Shown piece by piece: positions 16,334 through 25,866 of a stretch of 45,550 nt of DNA. The stretch lies in assembly GCF_001625695.1 (NCBI RefSeq), contig NZ_AUXY01000068.1, positions 1 to 45,550 of the forward strand, given 5' to 3'. The notes below the pieces were generated by a model, which saw nothing but the letters and a program-made list of their open reading frames with translations, was not told the DNA's origin and made no database searches. The number at the start of each line of letters is the position of its first letter. The stretch's first letter is position 1. A program made the translations under genes and the position numbers. This stretch comes from Pseudoalteromonas luteoviolacea H33-S (GTDB lineage Bacteria > Pseudomonadota > Gammaproteobacteria > Enterobacterales > Alteromonadaceae).

Positions 16334-16363
16334 TTGAAACTTTAGAACTTAATTTGCTACACT
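16334..16363 (+). promoter_or_regulatory. Predicted sigma70 promoter for small membrane protein gene
   Basis: TTGAAA (16334-16339) and TACACT (16358-16363) are separated by 18 nt, 60 nt before the ATG at 16424. Confidence 0.45.
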
Positions 16364-16423
16364 CATCGGTGTTGAAATAGTCGTGTGCTTAAATCGGCCT
16401 ATGGCCTTGTGCTGGAGAGTGAA

Positions 16424-16618
16424 ATGATCCTAGATGCAATTCAAATTAATTTAATTATTTTGGGCTTTTGTATGTTTATCTCATGCATCATTATGGCGAT
16501 GACGGAGTCAAAGCAATTTGCAGGAGAGCAGCGTTTAAAAGTGGGTATTGAATATGGCATTTTTGCAGCGACAGGGTTGATAGCGAGTGTCGTCTTAGGT
16601 TATGGCTATTTCAGTTGA
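16424..16618 (+). CDS. Small two-helix membrane protein, unknown function
   Basis: The 64-aa product has two hydrophobic segments, about residues 6-25 (INLIILGFCMFISCIIMAM) and 43-61 (YGIFAATGLIASVVLGYGYF), joined by a polar loop with charged residues. GGAGAGTGA before 16424 supports this ATG over an in-frame start at 16385. I do not recognise the family. It stands alone between its own promoter and a terminator hairpin. Confidence 0.6.
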   Translation: MILDAIQINLIILGFCMFISCIIMAMTESKQFAGEQRLKVGIEYGIFAATGLIASVVLGYGYFS

Positions 16619-16635
16619 TCATCTACTTGCATGAC

Positions 16636-16660
16636 AGGGTGCTTATTGCTTGAGCACCCT
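16636..16660 (+). terminator. Terminator-like hairpin
   Basis: AGGGTGCT (16636-16643) pairs perfectly with AGCACCCT (16653-16660) around a 9-nt loop, followed by ATATTCTTTT. It ends the small membrane protein transcript. A second short stem, TAAGCTA/TAGCTTA, lies at 16693-16710. Confidence 0.7.
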
Positions 16661-16820
16661 ATATTCTTTTCTTCTAATTCCTTCCTACCAACTAAGCTAA
16701 ATGTAGCTTACCCCTTCTTTAAATTGGCTTTTTTTGAGCCATGTCTCTCTGTTTCTCATAACTTTTATTTCGGTTTATTTCAGTCCTCCTGATATTGCCA
16801 TTTAGAAGTGCCCTACATTT

Positions 16821-16869
16821 GGACGTCTGAACATCTAGAAGTTGATATTTTATGGCGTTCGTTCATAAT
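16821..16869 (+). promoter_or_regulatory. MetJ boxes overlapping the metA promoter
   Basis: Three consecutive 8-mers resemble the MetJ consensus AGACGTCT: GGACGTCT (16821, 7 of 8), GAACATCT (16829, 5 of 8) and AGAAGTTG (16837, 5 of 8). Tandem 8-bp boxes are how the MetJ-SAM repressor binds. The third box overlaps a -35 hexamer TTGATA (16842-16847), spaced 16 nt from a -10 CATAAT (16864-16869). Repression by blocking polymerase is the natural reading. The implied transcript start near 16876 also supports the metA start at 16918. Confidence 0.7.
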
Positions 16870-16917
16870 GTCAGCCACTATAGTAGTGTCAGTTTTATCC
16901 AATTAGGGGAGGATCTC

Positions 16918-17865
16918 ATGCCGATCACTGTTAAAGACGAGTTACCCGCGATTGCGAGGCTGCGTCATGAAAATGTTTTCGTGATGCCAAAAAGCCGCGC
17001 CATGTCTCAAGAGATCCGTCCGATGCGTTTAGCCATATTGAACCTAATGCCAAATAAGGTAGAAACAGAGGTTCAATTTATTCGCTTGTTGGCCAACTCC
17101 CCACTGCAAGTCAATGTTGATTTATTGCGTCTCGATACGCATCGTAGTTCGGAAAACTCCGAACAGCACTTAAATATGTTTTATCGTTACTTTTCTGAAG
17201 TAAAAGACGAAAACTACGATGCTTTGATTGTGACTGGTGCACCATTGGCACATTTGGAATATACGGATGTAATCTACTGGCAAGAACTACAAGCGTTTTT
17301 TGACTGGGCTGAAAACCACGTAACCTCAACTTTATTTTCCTGTTGGGCGGCTCATGCCGGTTTGTATCATCATCATGGTTTAAAGCGAGATCTTAAAGAG
17401 CAAAAGCTATGTGGTGTATTTAAACATCAAGTGTATTTTGATCACGGCGCTTTGACACGCGGGTTTGATGACGAGTTTTTAGTGCCGCATTCTCGTTACG
17501 GCCATATCGACATTGATAAGATTAATAATAATGATGACCTTGTTGTCCTTGCGGGGTCCGAGAAAGTGGGGGCATACCTGCTTAAAAATAAAACGGGCAG
17601 TCAGGTGTATATTACTGGGCACCCTGAATATGATGCTGATACACTGCAAAAAGAATATTTGCGTGACCTGCGAAATGGTCCGGATGCCCCTATGCCTGAA
17701 AACTATTTTCCAAATAATGATGCTGACGCCAAGCCATCGAAAACGTGGCAAAGTCACGCCTTTTTATTATTTTCAAATTGGTTAAACTATTATGTTTACC
17801 AAACGACTCCGTACGATATTAATCTCGTTAGCCAAGACGTAAGGACTAACAATTATGCCGAATAA
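16918..17865 (+). CDS. metA: Homoserine O-succinyltransferase
   Basis: This 315-aa cytoplasmic enzyme acylates homoserine, the first committed step of methionine synthesis. The start [20 protein letters not shown] matches the family N-terminus, with RBS AGGGGAGG just upstream; an in-frame ATG at 16852 would precede the predicted transcription start. The catalytic nucleophile lies in [16 protein letters not shown] (Cys near residue 143), and the conserved [12 protein letters not shown] carries the His-Glu pair. It overlaps the metH subunit gene by 11 nt. Succinyl rather than acetyl specificity is the usual assumption for this lineage but cannot be proved here. Confidence 0.93.
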   Translation: MPITVKDELPAIARLRHENVFVMPKSRAMSQEIRPMRLAILNLMPNKVETEVQFIRLLANSPLQVNVDLLRLDTHRSSENSEQHLNMFYRYFSEVKDENYDALIVTGAPLAHLEYTDVIYWQELQAFFDWAENHVTSTLFSCWAAHAGLYHHHGLKRDLKEQKLCGVFKHQVYFDHGALTRGFDDEFLVPHSRYGHIDIDKINNNDDLVVLAGSEKVGAYLLKNKTGSQVYITGHPEYDADTLQKEYLRDLRNGPDAPMPENYFPNNDADAKPSKTWQSHAFLLFSNWLNYYVYQTTPYDINLVSQDVRTNNYAE

Positions 17866-18946
17866 CAGTGTGCCATTTGAGCCTATCGATGGCCAAGCCG
17901 TATCTGAAGCGCTGAAAAAAACCATGCAAGAGCGTATTGTCATTTTAGATGGCGCCATGGGTACCATGATCCAAAAACACAAGTTTGAGGAAGAAGATTA
18001 CCGTGGTGAGCGCTTTAAAGATTGGCATGTGTTGATCAAAGGCAACAATGATTTATTGAGCCTCACGCAGCCTGATGTGATTAAGCAAATTCACCGTGAA
18101 TATTTAGAAGCCGGTGCTGATATTATCGAAACTAATACATTTAATTCGACCACCATTTCGATGGAAGATTATGACATGGCAAGTTTAAGCCGTGAAATTA
18201 ATTTCGAGTCAGCAAAACTAGCGCGTCAAGTCTGTGATGAATTTACCGCCAAAGATCCAAGTAAACCGCGTTATGTAGGCGGAGTACTTGGTCCGACGTC
18301 AAAAACATGTTCTATTTCTCCTGATGTAAATGATCCGGGTTATCGTAACGTGACCTTTGATGCGCTGGTGGAAGCGTATATTGAATCAACCCTTGCCTTA
18401 ATTGAGGGCGGCGCGCACCTTATTTTGATTGAAACGATTTTTGATACGCTCAATGCCAAAGCGGCTGCCTATGGCGTAGAAGAGGCATTTGAGCAAGCTG
18501 GGATCCGCTTACCTGTAATGATTTCAGGCACTATTACTGATGCGTCTGGTCGTACTTTGTCAGGTCAAACCACAGAGGCATTTTATAACTCTATTCGTCA
18601 TATCAAGCCGATTTCTATTGGTTTAAATTGCGCGTTAGGACCTGATCTACTGCGTCCTTATGTTGAAGAGCTATCACGCGTATGTGAAACCTTTACGTCC
18701 GTGCACCCTAATGCGGGCTTACCGAATGAATTTGGCGAGTATGATTTAGAAGCCGATGATATGAGTAAGGAGATTGTTGACTGGGGTAAAGAAGGCTTTA
18801 TCAATATAGTTGGCGGGTGCTGCGGTACGACACCTGAGCATATTAAAGCCTTTGCGGGTGGTTTGGCTACTGTGTCACCGCGTAAGCTCCCTGAGCTTGA
18901 AGTACGCATGCGTTTATCTGGCCTTGAAGCCTGTAATCTGAATTAG
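17855..18946 (+). CDS. metH: Split methionine synthase, homocysteine-binding subunit
   Basis: The 363-aa product equals the N-terminal homocysteine module of MetH. It starts its core at [14 protein letters not shown] and carries the three zinc-binding cysteines at C259 (LNCALGPD) and C322-C323 (GGCCGTTP), with the same 63-residue spacing as in E. coli MetH. It ends at [10 protein letters not shown], exactly where full-length MetH passes into the folate domain. Translation is coupled to metA by an 11-nt overlap. The TAG stop is part of the Shine-Dalgarno sequence TAGGAAG of the next gene. Confidence 0.92.
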   Translation: MPNNSVPFEPIDGQAVSEALKKTMQERIVILDGAMGTMIQKHKFEEEDYRGERFKDWHVLIKGNNDLLSLTQPDVIKQIHREYLEAGADIIETNTFNSTTISMEDYDMASLSREINFESAKLARQVCDEFTAKDPSKPRYVGGVLGPTSKTCSISPDVNDPGYRNVTFDALVEAYIESTLALIEGGAHLILIETIFDTLNAKAAAYGVEEAFEQAGIRLPVMISGTITDASGRTLSGQTTEAFYNSIRHIKPISIGLNCALGPDLLRPYVEELSRVCETFTSVHPNAGLPNEFGEYDLEADDMSKEIVDWGKEGFINIVGGCCGTTPEHIKAFAGGLATVSPRKLPELEVRMRLSGLEACNLN

Positions 18947-18957
18947 GAAGTATCATT

Positions 18958-21585
18958 ATGACGCAATCTACTGCTGTATTTACTAACGTTGGTGAAAGAA
19001 CCAATGTCACAGGATCAGCGCGATTTAAACGCCTCATTTTAGAAGAAGATTACGAAACAGCGCTTGAAGTTGCCAGAGAGCAAGTTGAAGGCGGTGCGCA
19101 GGTGATTGATATCAACATGGATGAAGCCATGTTGGACTCAAAAATGGCGATGGTGAAGTTTTTAAACTTGATTGCCTCTGAGCCTGAGATCTCAAAAGTG
19201 CCTATTATGGTTGACTCCTCGAAGTGGGATGTCATCGTCGCTGGTCTGAAATGTATTCAGGGTAAGGCCATTGTAAATTCTATCTCGTTGAAAGAGGGCA
19301 GAGAGCCTTTTGTACATCAGGCCAAGGTATTAAAGCGTTTTGGTGCAGCTGTTGTTGTCATGGCGTTTGACGAAGTCGGTCAGGCTGAAACGGCAGATCG
19401 TAAGTTTGAAATTTGCCAGCGCTCGTACAAAATTCTTGTGGATGAGCTTGGCTTCCCGCCAGAAGACATTATCTTTGACCCGAATATCTTTGCCGTTGCC
19501 ACCGGTATTGAAGAACATGATAACTATGCCGTTGAATTTATTGAGGGCACGCGCCGCATAAAGCAAAATCTACCGCACTGTAAGGTATCAGGCGGTGTGT
19601 CTAACGTATCGTTCTCGTTCCGAGGCAACAACCCAGTTCGTGAAGCTATCCACTCAGTCTTTTTGTACCATGCCATCAAAGCTGGGATGGATATGGGGAT
19701 AGTCAACGCCAGTCAATTGGCGGTGTATGACGATATTCCACTTGAATTGAGAAACGCTGTTGAGGATGTGATCCTCAATACTGATCCAGATGCAGGTGAG
19801 CGCTTAGTGGATATTGCCCCTAAATACTCTGGTATGGCTCAAGCTGAGAAAAAAGAGGATTTAGAGTGGCGTACATGGCCGGTTGCGAAAAGGTTAGAGC
19901 ATGCCCTTGTAAAAGGGATCACTGAGTATATCGATGAAGATACAGAAGAGTGTCGTTTAAGCTTTGATAAGCCTATCCAAGTGATCGAAGGACCACTGAT
20001 GGATGGTATGAATGTGGTCGGTGACTTATTTGGTGCCGGTAAAATGTTCCTGCCTCAGGTGGTTAAATCGGCCCGTGTAATGAAGCGAGCTGTAGCCTAT
20101 CTTGACCCGTTTATTGAGGCGGAAAAAGAAGAGGGCGCAAGTAACGGTAAAATCGTTATGGCTACCGTAAAAGGCGATGTTCACGATATTGGTAAAAATA
20201 TTGTGGGGGTTGTGTTGCAGTGTAATAACTATGAAGTGGTTGACTTAGGTGTCATGGTCCCTGCTGAAAAGATCTTGCAAACGGCCATTGATGAAAAAGC
20301 AGATGTCATTGGCTTATCTGGCCTTATTACTCCATCACTGGATGAAATGGTACATGTGGCGAAAGAAATGACACGTCGCGGCTTTGATATTCCATTATTA
20401 ATTGGTGGGGCAACCACATCTAAAGCCCATACTGCGGTGAAGATTGAGCCTCAGTATGACAAAGGCGTTATTTATGTGAACAATGCCAGCCGAGCTGTTG
20501 GGGTGGTGTCTAGCCTACTAAGTGATACTCAAAAACCTGTGTTCCTAGAGAAAACAGCCAATGAATATGTCAAAGTGCGTGAGCAACAAGCGCGTAAAAA
20601 GCCGCGTTCAAAGCCGGTGACGCTCGCCCGTGCGCGTGACAATGCGACAAAACTGGATTGGGATAACTATACCCCACCAAAACCTAAAAAGTTGGGTATT
20701 ACTGAGTTTAAAGATGTCAGCATTGCTACATTGCGTAAATACATAGATTGGACGCCTTACTTCATGACATGGTCTTTAGCGGGTAAATATCCGCGTATTT
20801 TAGAAGACGACATTGTCGGTGAAGAAGCTAAAAAGTTATTTGCTGATGCCAATGCCATGCTCGATGACTTGGAGCAAACAGGCAAATTACAACCGCTTGG
20901 CGTCATTGGTTTATTCCCTGCAAACCGTGTGGATGATGATATTGAAATTTACACTGATGAGTCTCGTTCAGAAGTCATTTTAAAATCTTGTCAGCTACGT
21001 CAACAAACAGAAAAAACGGATTTTCCGAATTATTGTTTAGCAGACTATGTTGCGCCAAAAGGTATAGATGATTATTTTGGCGCATTTGCGGTGACAGGGG
21101 GGCTTGAAGAGGATGACTTAGCGGATGCGTTTGATGCGCAGCAAGATGACTACAACAAGATCATGGTTAAAGCGGTTGCTGACAGATTAGCAGAAGCCTT
21201 TGCTGAATATTTGCACGAACAGGTGCGAAAAGAATACTGGGGATTTGCGGCGGGTGAATCGCTGACCAACGAAGAACTTATCCGTGAAAATTACCAAGGT
21301 ATTCGTCCTGCACCAGGTTATCCTGCTTGTCCTGAGCATACAGAGAAGAAAAAAATCTGGGCGCTACTGGATGTTGAAAACCGTATCAATATGAAATTAA
21401 CTAGCTCTTATGCCATGTGGCCGGGCGCTGCGGTTTCAGGTTGGTATTTCTCACACCCTGATTCAAAGTACTTTGCCGTTGCCGCAATTCAAAAAGATCA
21501 GGTTGAAGACTATGCTCGCAGAAGTGATATGTCTTTAGAAGAAGCCGAGCGGTGGTTATCTCCTAATTTAGGTTATGACAATTAA
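18958..21585 (+). CDS. metH: Split methionine synthase, folate/B12/activation subunit
   Basis: This 875-aa protein is the rest of cobalamin-dependent methionine synthase. It begins with the folate-binding domain ([20 protein letters not shown]), followed by the B12 cap and binding domains with the axial ligand His409 in [14 protein letters not shown], the [13 protein letters not shown] stretch, and the C-terminal SAM-dependent activation domain with [12 protein letters not shown] near residue 780. Together with the upstream subunit the length is 1238 aa, close to E. coli MetH (1227). The two frames differ and are 11 nt apart, so this is a clean gene fission, not an in-frame stop. No cobalamin riboswitch is seen. 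Confidence 0.93.
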   Translation: MTQSTAVFTNVGERTNVTGSARFKRLILEEDYETALEVAREQVEGGAQVIDINMDEAMLDSKMAMVKFLNLIASEPEISKVPIMVDSSKWDVIVAGLKCIQGKAIVNSISLKEGREPFVHQAKVLKRFGAAVVVMAFDEVGQAETADRKFEICQRSYKILVDELGFPPEDIIFDPNIFAVATGIEEHDNYAVEFIEGTRRIKQNLPHCKVSGGVSNVSFSFRGNNPVREAIHSVFLYHAIKAGMDMGIVNASQLAVYDDIPLELRNAVEDVILNTDPDAGERLVDIAPKYSGMAQAEKKEDLEWRTWPVAKRLEHALVKGITEYIDEDTEECRLSFDKPIQVIEGPLMDGMNVVGDLFGAGKMFLPQVVKSARVMKRAVAYLDPFIEAEKEEGASNGKIVMATVKGDVHDIGKNIVGVVLQCNNYEVVDLGVMVPAEKILQTAIDEKADVIGLSGLITPSLDEMVHVAKEMTRRGFDIPLLIGGATTSKAHTAVKIEPQYDKGVIYVNNASRAVGVVSSLLSDTQKPVFLEKTANEYVKVREQQARKKPRSKPVTLARARDNATKLDWDNYTPPKPKKLGITEFKDVSIATLRKYIDWTPYFMTWSLAGKYPRILEDDIVGEEAKKLFADANAMLDDLEQTGKLQPLGVIGLFPANRVDDDIEIYTDESRSEVILKSCQLRQQTEKTDFPNYCLADYVAPKGIDDYFGAFAVTGGLEEDDLADAFDAQQDDYNKIMVKAVADRLAEAFAEYLHEQVRKEYWGFAAGESLTNEELIRENYQGIRPAPGYPACPEHTEKKKIWALLDVENRINMKLTSSYAMWPGAAVSGWYFSHPDSKYFAVAAIQKDQVEDYARRSDMSLEEAERWLSPNLGYDN

Positions 21586-21599
21586 TCATTATTCTTCAT

Positions 21600-21630
21600 G
21601 TGCGCTTTGTATTGTTACCTAGCGCACTTT
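21600..21630 (+). terminator. Terminator of the metA-metH operon
   Basis: GTGCGCT (21600-21606) pairs with AGCGCAC (21621-21627) around a 14-nt loop, followed by TTT, 15 nt after the metH stop. Confidence 0.65.
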
Positions 21631-21651
21631 CATACTCTACGTCCTTATTAT

Positions 21652-21876
21652 CTAAAAGTGGTTTATTTCAGTAATTAAATCAATCCAGGTCTTAGCTTTG
21701 AGGTTGTGAAAGTTGAGGGCTAAAGCGAATTTACAAGTTTTAAACCATCTCAACTATCAGGTGGGCAACATTAATAATCGGCCATAGCACGTACTCTCGT
21801 AACTCAATTCACAGTTACTCAGCTGACGAACTGACAGGGGAGGACGATTTGAATGGCTAAGCATAAAACGCTGCAT
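21652..21876 (-). other. Protein-like minus-strand stretch broken by two stops
   Basis: On the minus strand a frame runs from an ATG at 21876 for 39 codons, meets two adjacent stops (TGA-TAG at 21759-21754), then continues open in the same frame for 33 codons to a stop at 21652. The second part reads like protein (KTCKFALALNFHNLKAKTW). There is no good RBS. It may be a decayed gene end or part of a dispersed intergenic repeat; I cannot name it. Confidence 0.3.
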
Positions 21877-22149
21877 GATTTATCTATTCAACATTAAATT
21901 TACCAGCATTGCACCTTAGGTACTATTTGCCTGAAAAGTTACTTTTCAACTGAAAATTAACAATTGAAGGGTTGATGTGGTGACTTTTTGGTGATTATTA
22001 TGTATCTTTCCTGTTTTCCAACCTTTTATTTAACAAATAAGTGATTTTTACTATTTTGGGAGAGGTTGGAAGCAAAGTAGAGTAACCTACTCATAAGGGA
22101 TTAATGGATTAATTCACAAAGAATCAAGGAATTATCAGGAACAATAATA
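21877..22149. other. Intergenic region before the ABC transporter cluster
   Basis: No gene is seen. It contains an AT-rich stretch and a 9-bp inverted repeat, TTCCAACCT (22016-22024) with AGGTTGGAA (22063-22071), which could be a regulator site or a transcript hairpin ahead of the peptide and permease genes. No LexA or MetJ box was found. A promoter is expected here but no strong hexamer pair stands out. Confidence 0.4.
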
Positions 22150-22290
22150 ATGTTACACAAGCTAAGTCTCATGTCTGAAAACTCGTCTAATACGCCTCAA
22201 AGTCAAACTTTATTACCTACATACAACTCAGTGTTAGCTGGTGAGTACGCTTTTCCGTCTTGTTATATAAAAAAAGTTAACAGATATTAG
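22150..22290 (+). CDS. Small peptide gene upstream of permease pair A
   Basis: This frame encodes 46 aa, starting MLHKLSLMSENSSNTPQSQ and ending SCYIKKVNRY, with one Cys and no clear signal peptide or membrane helix. CAGGA lies about 10 nt before the ATG, a usable RBS. Its TAG stop forms part of the TAGGAG ribosome-binding site for the permease, suggesting translational coupling. It could be an exported peptide precursor, a leader peptide controlling the transporter, or a chance frame. No homologue is recognised. Confidence 0.45.
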   Translation: MLHKLSLMSENSSNTPQSQTLLPTYNSVLAGEYAFPSCYIKKVNRY

Positions 22291-22298
22291 GAGTGAGT

Positions 22299-23630
22299 AT
22301 GCTGTTCTATTATATAAAGCTTGCAGTTTTTAGCTTAAAAAGAACGCCTCTTTTAAGCTTTTTGATGATTGCGACGATTTCAGTCGGCATTGCAGCAACC
22401 ATGATTACTTATACAGTCAGCTACATGATGAATAAGGACCCTATTCCAAGTAAGAGCGACCGCTTGTTCACGGTGCATTTAAGCTCATGGAGTCAGGAGC
22501 AAATGTTTCGGATGCGAGATGGTAAGGAAGATATTCCTGTGTTCGTCACATACCAAGATGCGATGAATTTATATAGGCAAAAAGCTGGCGTGAATCAGAC
22601 CATTATTAGCAGCCATAAAGCAATGGCACGCAGCTCTACACAGCCTATTAATGAAGCTATATCTACCTATATCAGGCCTACAACGCGTGAGTTTTTTGAC
22701 ATGTTCGAAGCGCCTTTTTTATATGGCGCTCCATGGACGTCACTTGATGATGAACAAGGGATACAAGTGGTGATTTTATCAAAACAGCGCAATGAGAGAT
22801 TATTTGACGGGCAGAATTCTATAGGTAAAGAAGTATTAATTAGTGGTCGTTTGCATCGTGTGGTGGGGGTTTTGGATGATTGGCCATTAATACCCAGGTT
22901 CTATCTAGAGGGGCCAGAAATGTTTGCGGAAGCTCGAGATATGTTTATTCCTTTTCGTGCTCAGATAAATAATGAATGGTTATCGACAAAAGATACCAGT
23001 ATGTATTGCTGGGGCAGCTATGACTTAAGTGAGCTGAGCTCTGTGCTTAATTCAGAATGTGTCTGGCTGTATTTTTGGGTTGAATTAGACTCGGCAGAAC
23101 AACGCGGCGATTACTTAAACTTTGTAAATAATTATGCGATGGAGCAACAAGAATTAGGGCGCTTTCCCAGAGAGCAAATGAACCGTGTGTTAGATGTGAA
23201 TGAGTTTATTAAATACAGTAAAATCGTTGGCAGTGATAGTAAGATTGCTGTGTGGCTAGCAGGTGCATTCTTAATCGCTTGCTTATTGAACTGTATGAGT
23301 TTAATGATGACAAAGTTTCATGGTAAGGGGTCTGAAGTTGGCTTGAGGCGCGCTATAGGGGCGAGTAAACAGGATATTGCGTGGCAGTTTAGTTTTGAAG
23401 CGATGATCATCGGTTTTGTTGGTGGAGTTGTGGGGCTAGTTCTGGCCAATATTGGCTTATCAGTGACCGCGCAAGTATATAGTCATTTGAATGCTCAGTT
23501 GATGACAATGAATGTTGAACTTGTGATGATAACGATATTAATGTCTGTTACGACGAGTATCTTATTTGGTGGTTATCCAATATATAGAGCATGTCAAATC
23601 CAACCATCTAGTCAGTTAAAAAGTTTATAA
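22299..23630 (+). CDS. MacB/FtsX-type ABC permease A1
   Basis: The 443-aa protein has one N-terminal membrane helix (about residues 17-40), a large extracytoplasmic MacB-like core, and three C-terminal helices (about 325-345, 370-395, 405-430) separated by the FtsX-type motif TKFHGKGSEVGLRRAIGASK. Such permeases pair with LolD/MacB ATPases to move peptides, lipoproteins or drugs by mechanotransmission. The ATG at 22299 is chosen over GTG 22293, which overlaps the RBS; it also gives an N-terminus matching the paralogue at 25867. It is followed 12 nt later by permease A2. Substrate unknown. Confidence 0.82.
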   Translation: MLFYYIKLAVFSLKRTPLLSFLMIATISVGIAATMITYTVSYMMNKDPIPSKSDRLFTVHLSSWSQEQMFRMRDGKEDIPVFVTYQDAMNLYRQKAGVNQTIISSHKAMARSSTQPINEAISTYIRPTTREFFDMFEAPFLYGAPWTSLDDEQGIQVVILSKQRNERLFDGQNSIGKEVLISGRLHRVVGVLDDWPLIPRFYLEGPEMFAEARDMFIPFRAQINNEWLSTKDTSMYCWGSYDLSELSSVLNSECVWLYFWVELDSAEQRGDYLNFVNNYAMEQQELGRFPREQMNRVLDVNEFIKYSKIVGSDSKIAVWLAGAFLIACLLNCMSLMMTKFHGKGSEVGLRRAIGASKQDIAWQFSFEAMIIGFVGGVVGLVLANIGLSVTAQVYSHLNAQLMTMNVELVMITILMSVTTSILFGGYPIYRACQIQPSSQLKSL

Positions 23631-23642
23631 AAAGGGACGAAA

Positions 23643-24854
23643 ATGAAAGATCTTAAACCCATTATCAAGTCTCTTTTACACTCAAAAATGACCCCGTTGC
23701 TACTTATTTTACAAGTTGCAGTTACGTTTACAATTTTGGTCAACTCGATTTATTTGATGGTGGAAAAGCGCACAGAACTTAATAACCCAAGTGGTTTAGC
23801 AGAAGATAGCCTTTTCTCATTTCAAATGTCACTCAACGGCGAAAATACGGAGGAAAGAGTGGCAAGTCTGTATAGAGACTTAGAGTCAATCAGAGCACTT
23901 GATAGTGTTGCAGAAGTGACAACCGTGAGTTCAATTCCGCTTTCCCATCGAGGTGGTGGATTTGAAATTAGGGTAGACCCAAATGAGACAGGCTATATAA
24001 CGAAAGCTGCATTTTTTACCGGCGGGCATCAAATAATCGACACAATGGGACTAAATTTGATTGCCGGAGAGGGGTTTTCGCCGGTCGATGAAGATGTTGT
24101 GAGTGTTTTTACCGCAGATAGAGCTGTAGACATTGTAATTACAAAAGCGCTTGCGCAAGAACTGTACCCCGAAGATTGGCACAAAGCACTTGGGAAAACG
24201 GTATATCTGGATCAATCACCGCAAAATGTTCGCGGGATCGTAGAATATTTGGTTGGCCCTTGGAATTTTTGGCCGCAGAAGAATAATAATGTGATCTATC
24301 CTACCATTTTCGTGATGAGTGATATGAACGTGCTGGTCAGAGCGCATAAAGGACAGCTCGAGAACAGTATGCGGGATGTAGTGGAATTGTTGATGCAGGA
24401 TCCAACGCGCTATATAGATGAGTTAAAATCGATGAATGAGTTGAAGGAAACTGCCTACCAAGCACAAAATGCGGCCTATACGACGTTACAGGCGGTCATA
24501 ATAGGCTTATCACTCATCACCATGCTGGCGGTTTTTGGTCAAGCCAGATTCGCGGTTTTAAAGCGCCGAAAACAAATAGGTACTAGACGTGCGCTTGGTG
24601 CGAGCAGAGCGGAGATAATTCGCTATTTTACCCTTGAGAATACGGTTTTAACTGTATGTGGTATTGCTATTGGTATGGTGCTGACAATCTTGGCGAACAA
24701 CTTAATTGTTGAACACTTTGAACTATCTCCAGTTCCTATGCCGTATCTTATATATGGTGGAATTATTATTTTTGTTGCAGGCTTCGTTGCGGTAATTCAG
24801 CCGGCAGTAAGAGCAGCAAACGTCTCCCCAGCAGAAGCAACACGAGCTGTGTAA
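23643..24854 (+). CDS. MacB/FtsX-type ABC permease A2
   Basis: This 403-aa permease has the same layout as A1: an N-terminal helix (about residues 17-40), a periplasmic domain, and three C-terminal helices flanking FAVLKRRKQIGTRRALGASR, the FtsX signature. It ends with ANVSPAEATRAV. It is a distinct lineage from A1 (short shared motifs only) and its true paralogue is the protein at 27211-28419. A1 and A2 likely form a heterodimer. No ATPase gene lies within this pair, so it probably uses the ATPase encoded at 25173. Confidence 0.82.
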   Translation: MKDLKPIIKSLLHSKMTPLLLILQVAVTFTILVNSIYLMVEKRTELNNPSGLAEDSLFSFQMSLNGENTEERVASLYRDLESIRALDSVAEVTTVSSIPLSHRGGGFEIRVDPNETGYITKAAFFTGGHQIIDTMGLNLIAGEGFSPVDEDVVSVFTADRAVDIVITKALAQELYPEDWHKALGKTVYLDQSPQNVRGIVEYLVGPWNFWPQKNNNVIYPTIFVMSDMNVLVRAHKGQLENSMRDVVELLMQDPTRYIDELKSMNELKETAYQAQNAAYTTLQAVIIGLSLITMLAVFGQARFAVLKRRKQIGTRRALGASRAEIIRYFTLENTVLTVCGIAIGMVLTILANNLIVEHFELSPVPMPYLIYGGIIIFVAGFVAVIQPAVRAANVSPAEATRAV

Positions 24855-25056
24855 CTTCCACCAAGAAGCTTGCTATATGTGAGCTTCTTACCTGCTTACC
24901 TTTGATGGTGAAATATTAGTAAATTTATTCCCTGCTTAGCGTGTTGTATCATTGATTTTTTTGGTGAATTTTATATTAATTTTGTGTTTATTTTATCTGA
25001 TTTGTTTTACAATAAATTCAGTTTGTTTTTTGGGTACTAAATGTCCCAATGGAATA
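24855..25056 (+). terminator. Hairpin and AT-rich gap after permease A2
   Basis: AAGAAGCT (24863-24870) pairs with AGCTTCTT (24882-24889), a terminator-like hairpin without a full T-run. The following 160 nt are very AT-rich and may hold a promoter for the next transcription unit; a long weak frame starting with TTG at 24952 has no RBS and is not called. Confidence 0.5.
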
Positions 25057-25137
25057 ATGAAGATAAATAAAGCTATAAAAATCAGGTTACTGCATTGCTT
25101 TCTTTGTGCTTCGGCGTCAGGAGTAATAGCTAAGTAG
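25057..25137 (+). CDS. Possible small peptide gene upstream of the ATPase
   Basis: An ATG frame of 26 codons encodes a basic start (MKINKAIKIR) and a short hydrophobic, Cys-containing stretch (CFLCASASGVIA). GGA sits only 3 nt before the ATG, so the RBS is poor. It lies 35 nt before the ATPase gene, in the same relative position as the 46-aa frame before permease A1. It may be a leader or precursor peptide; chance is quite possible. Confidence 0.28.
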   Translation: MKINKAIKIRLLHCFLCASASGVIAK

Positions 25138-25172
25138 TGTAAAGTAATTAATATAGAGTTAAAGGAAATGCC

Positions 25173-25856
25173 ATGTTAAAAATGCGGGGAGTTGCTAAGT
25201 CTTTCATCACTGATACGATCAAAACACAGGCGTTGCAGCCATTTGATCTTGAGATTAAGCAAGGGGAGTTTGTTGCTGTAGTTGGGCCTTCTGGTTCCGG
25301 AAAAACGACATTTTTAAATATTGCGGGTTTGCTAGAGGAGCACTCTGAGGGGCAATACTTTTTAGATGAAAAAGAGACCACCGGATTATCTGATAAACAA
25401 AAATCATCGCTAAGAAATCAAAAAATCGGGTTTATCTTTCAGAGTTTTAACCTTATCCCAGAGCTCAATCTGTTTGACAATGTTGAAATGCCGCTTAGAT
25501 ATCGAGATTTTAACGCGAAAGAACGCTCAGAAAGAGTGTTAAATGCGTTAGAGCAGGTTGGTCTTGCCGGACGTAAATCTCATTACCCTCAACAGTTGTC
25601 GGGCGGCCAACAGCAACGTGTTGCGATTGCAAGAGCCTTGGCAGGCAGCCCTTCATTTTTACTTGCCGATGAACCGACCGGAAATCTCGATTCAAAAATG
25701 GCAGACGGCATTATGTCTCTGCTCAAAGATATTAATAAACAAGGCACCAGTATTTTAATGGTGACCCATGACATGGAGCAGGCGCAGCAAGCGGGTCGAA
25801 TTGTAGAGATACGAGATGGCCACCTAAGCGAGCAAAAAGTTGCAATGACTGCATAG
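25173..25856 (+). CDS. LolD/MacB-type ABC transporter ATPase
   Basis: The 227-aa protein is a complete ABC ATPase: Walker A GPSGSGKTT (about residues 38-46), Q-loop FQSFNLIPELN, signature LSGGQQQR, Walker B LLADEPTGNLD and the switch His in MVTHDMEQA. It groups by motif with LolD/MacB ATPases that power FtsX-type permeases. RBS AAGGAAA precedes the ATG. It is the only ATPase gene in the cluster and is followed 10 nt later by permease B1, so it may serve both permease pairs. Confidence 0.92.
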   Translation: MLKMRGVAKSFITDTIKTQALQPFDLEIKQGEFVAVVGPSGSGKTTFLNIAGLLEEHSEGQYFLDEKETTGLSDKQKSSLRNQKIGFIFQSFNLIPELNLFDNVEMPLRYRDFNAKERSERVLNALEQVGLAGRKSHYPQQLSGGQQQRVAIARALAGSPSFLLADEPTGNLDSKMADGIMSLLKDINKQGTSILMVTHDMEQAQQAGRIVEIRDGHLSEQKVAMTA

Positions 25857-25866
25857 GGGGAGGCTA

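Noticed and set aside
18935..18960. metH as a frameshifted pseudogene
   Set aside because: The split falls exactly at a domain border, the second gene has its own RBS and start, and all catalytic residues in both parts are intact.
24952..25137. 61-aa hydrophobic frame starting with TTG
   Set aside because: No RBS and a rare start in very AT-rich DNA; only the internal 26-codon ATG frame is kept, at low confidence.
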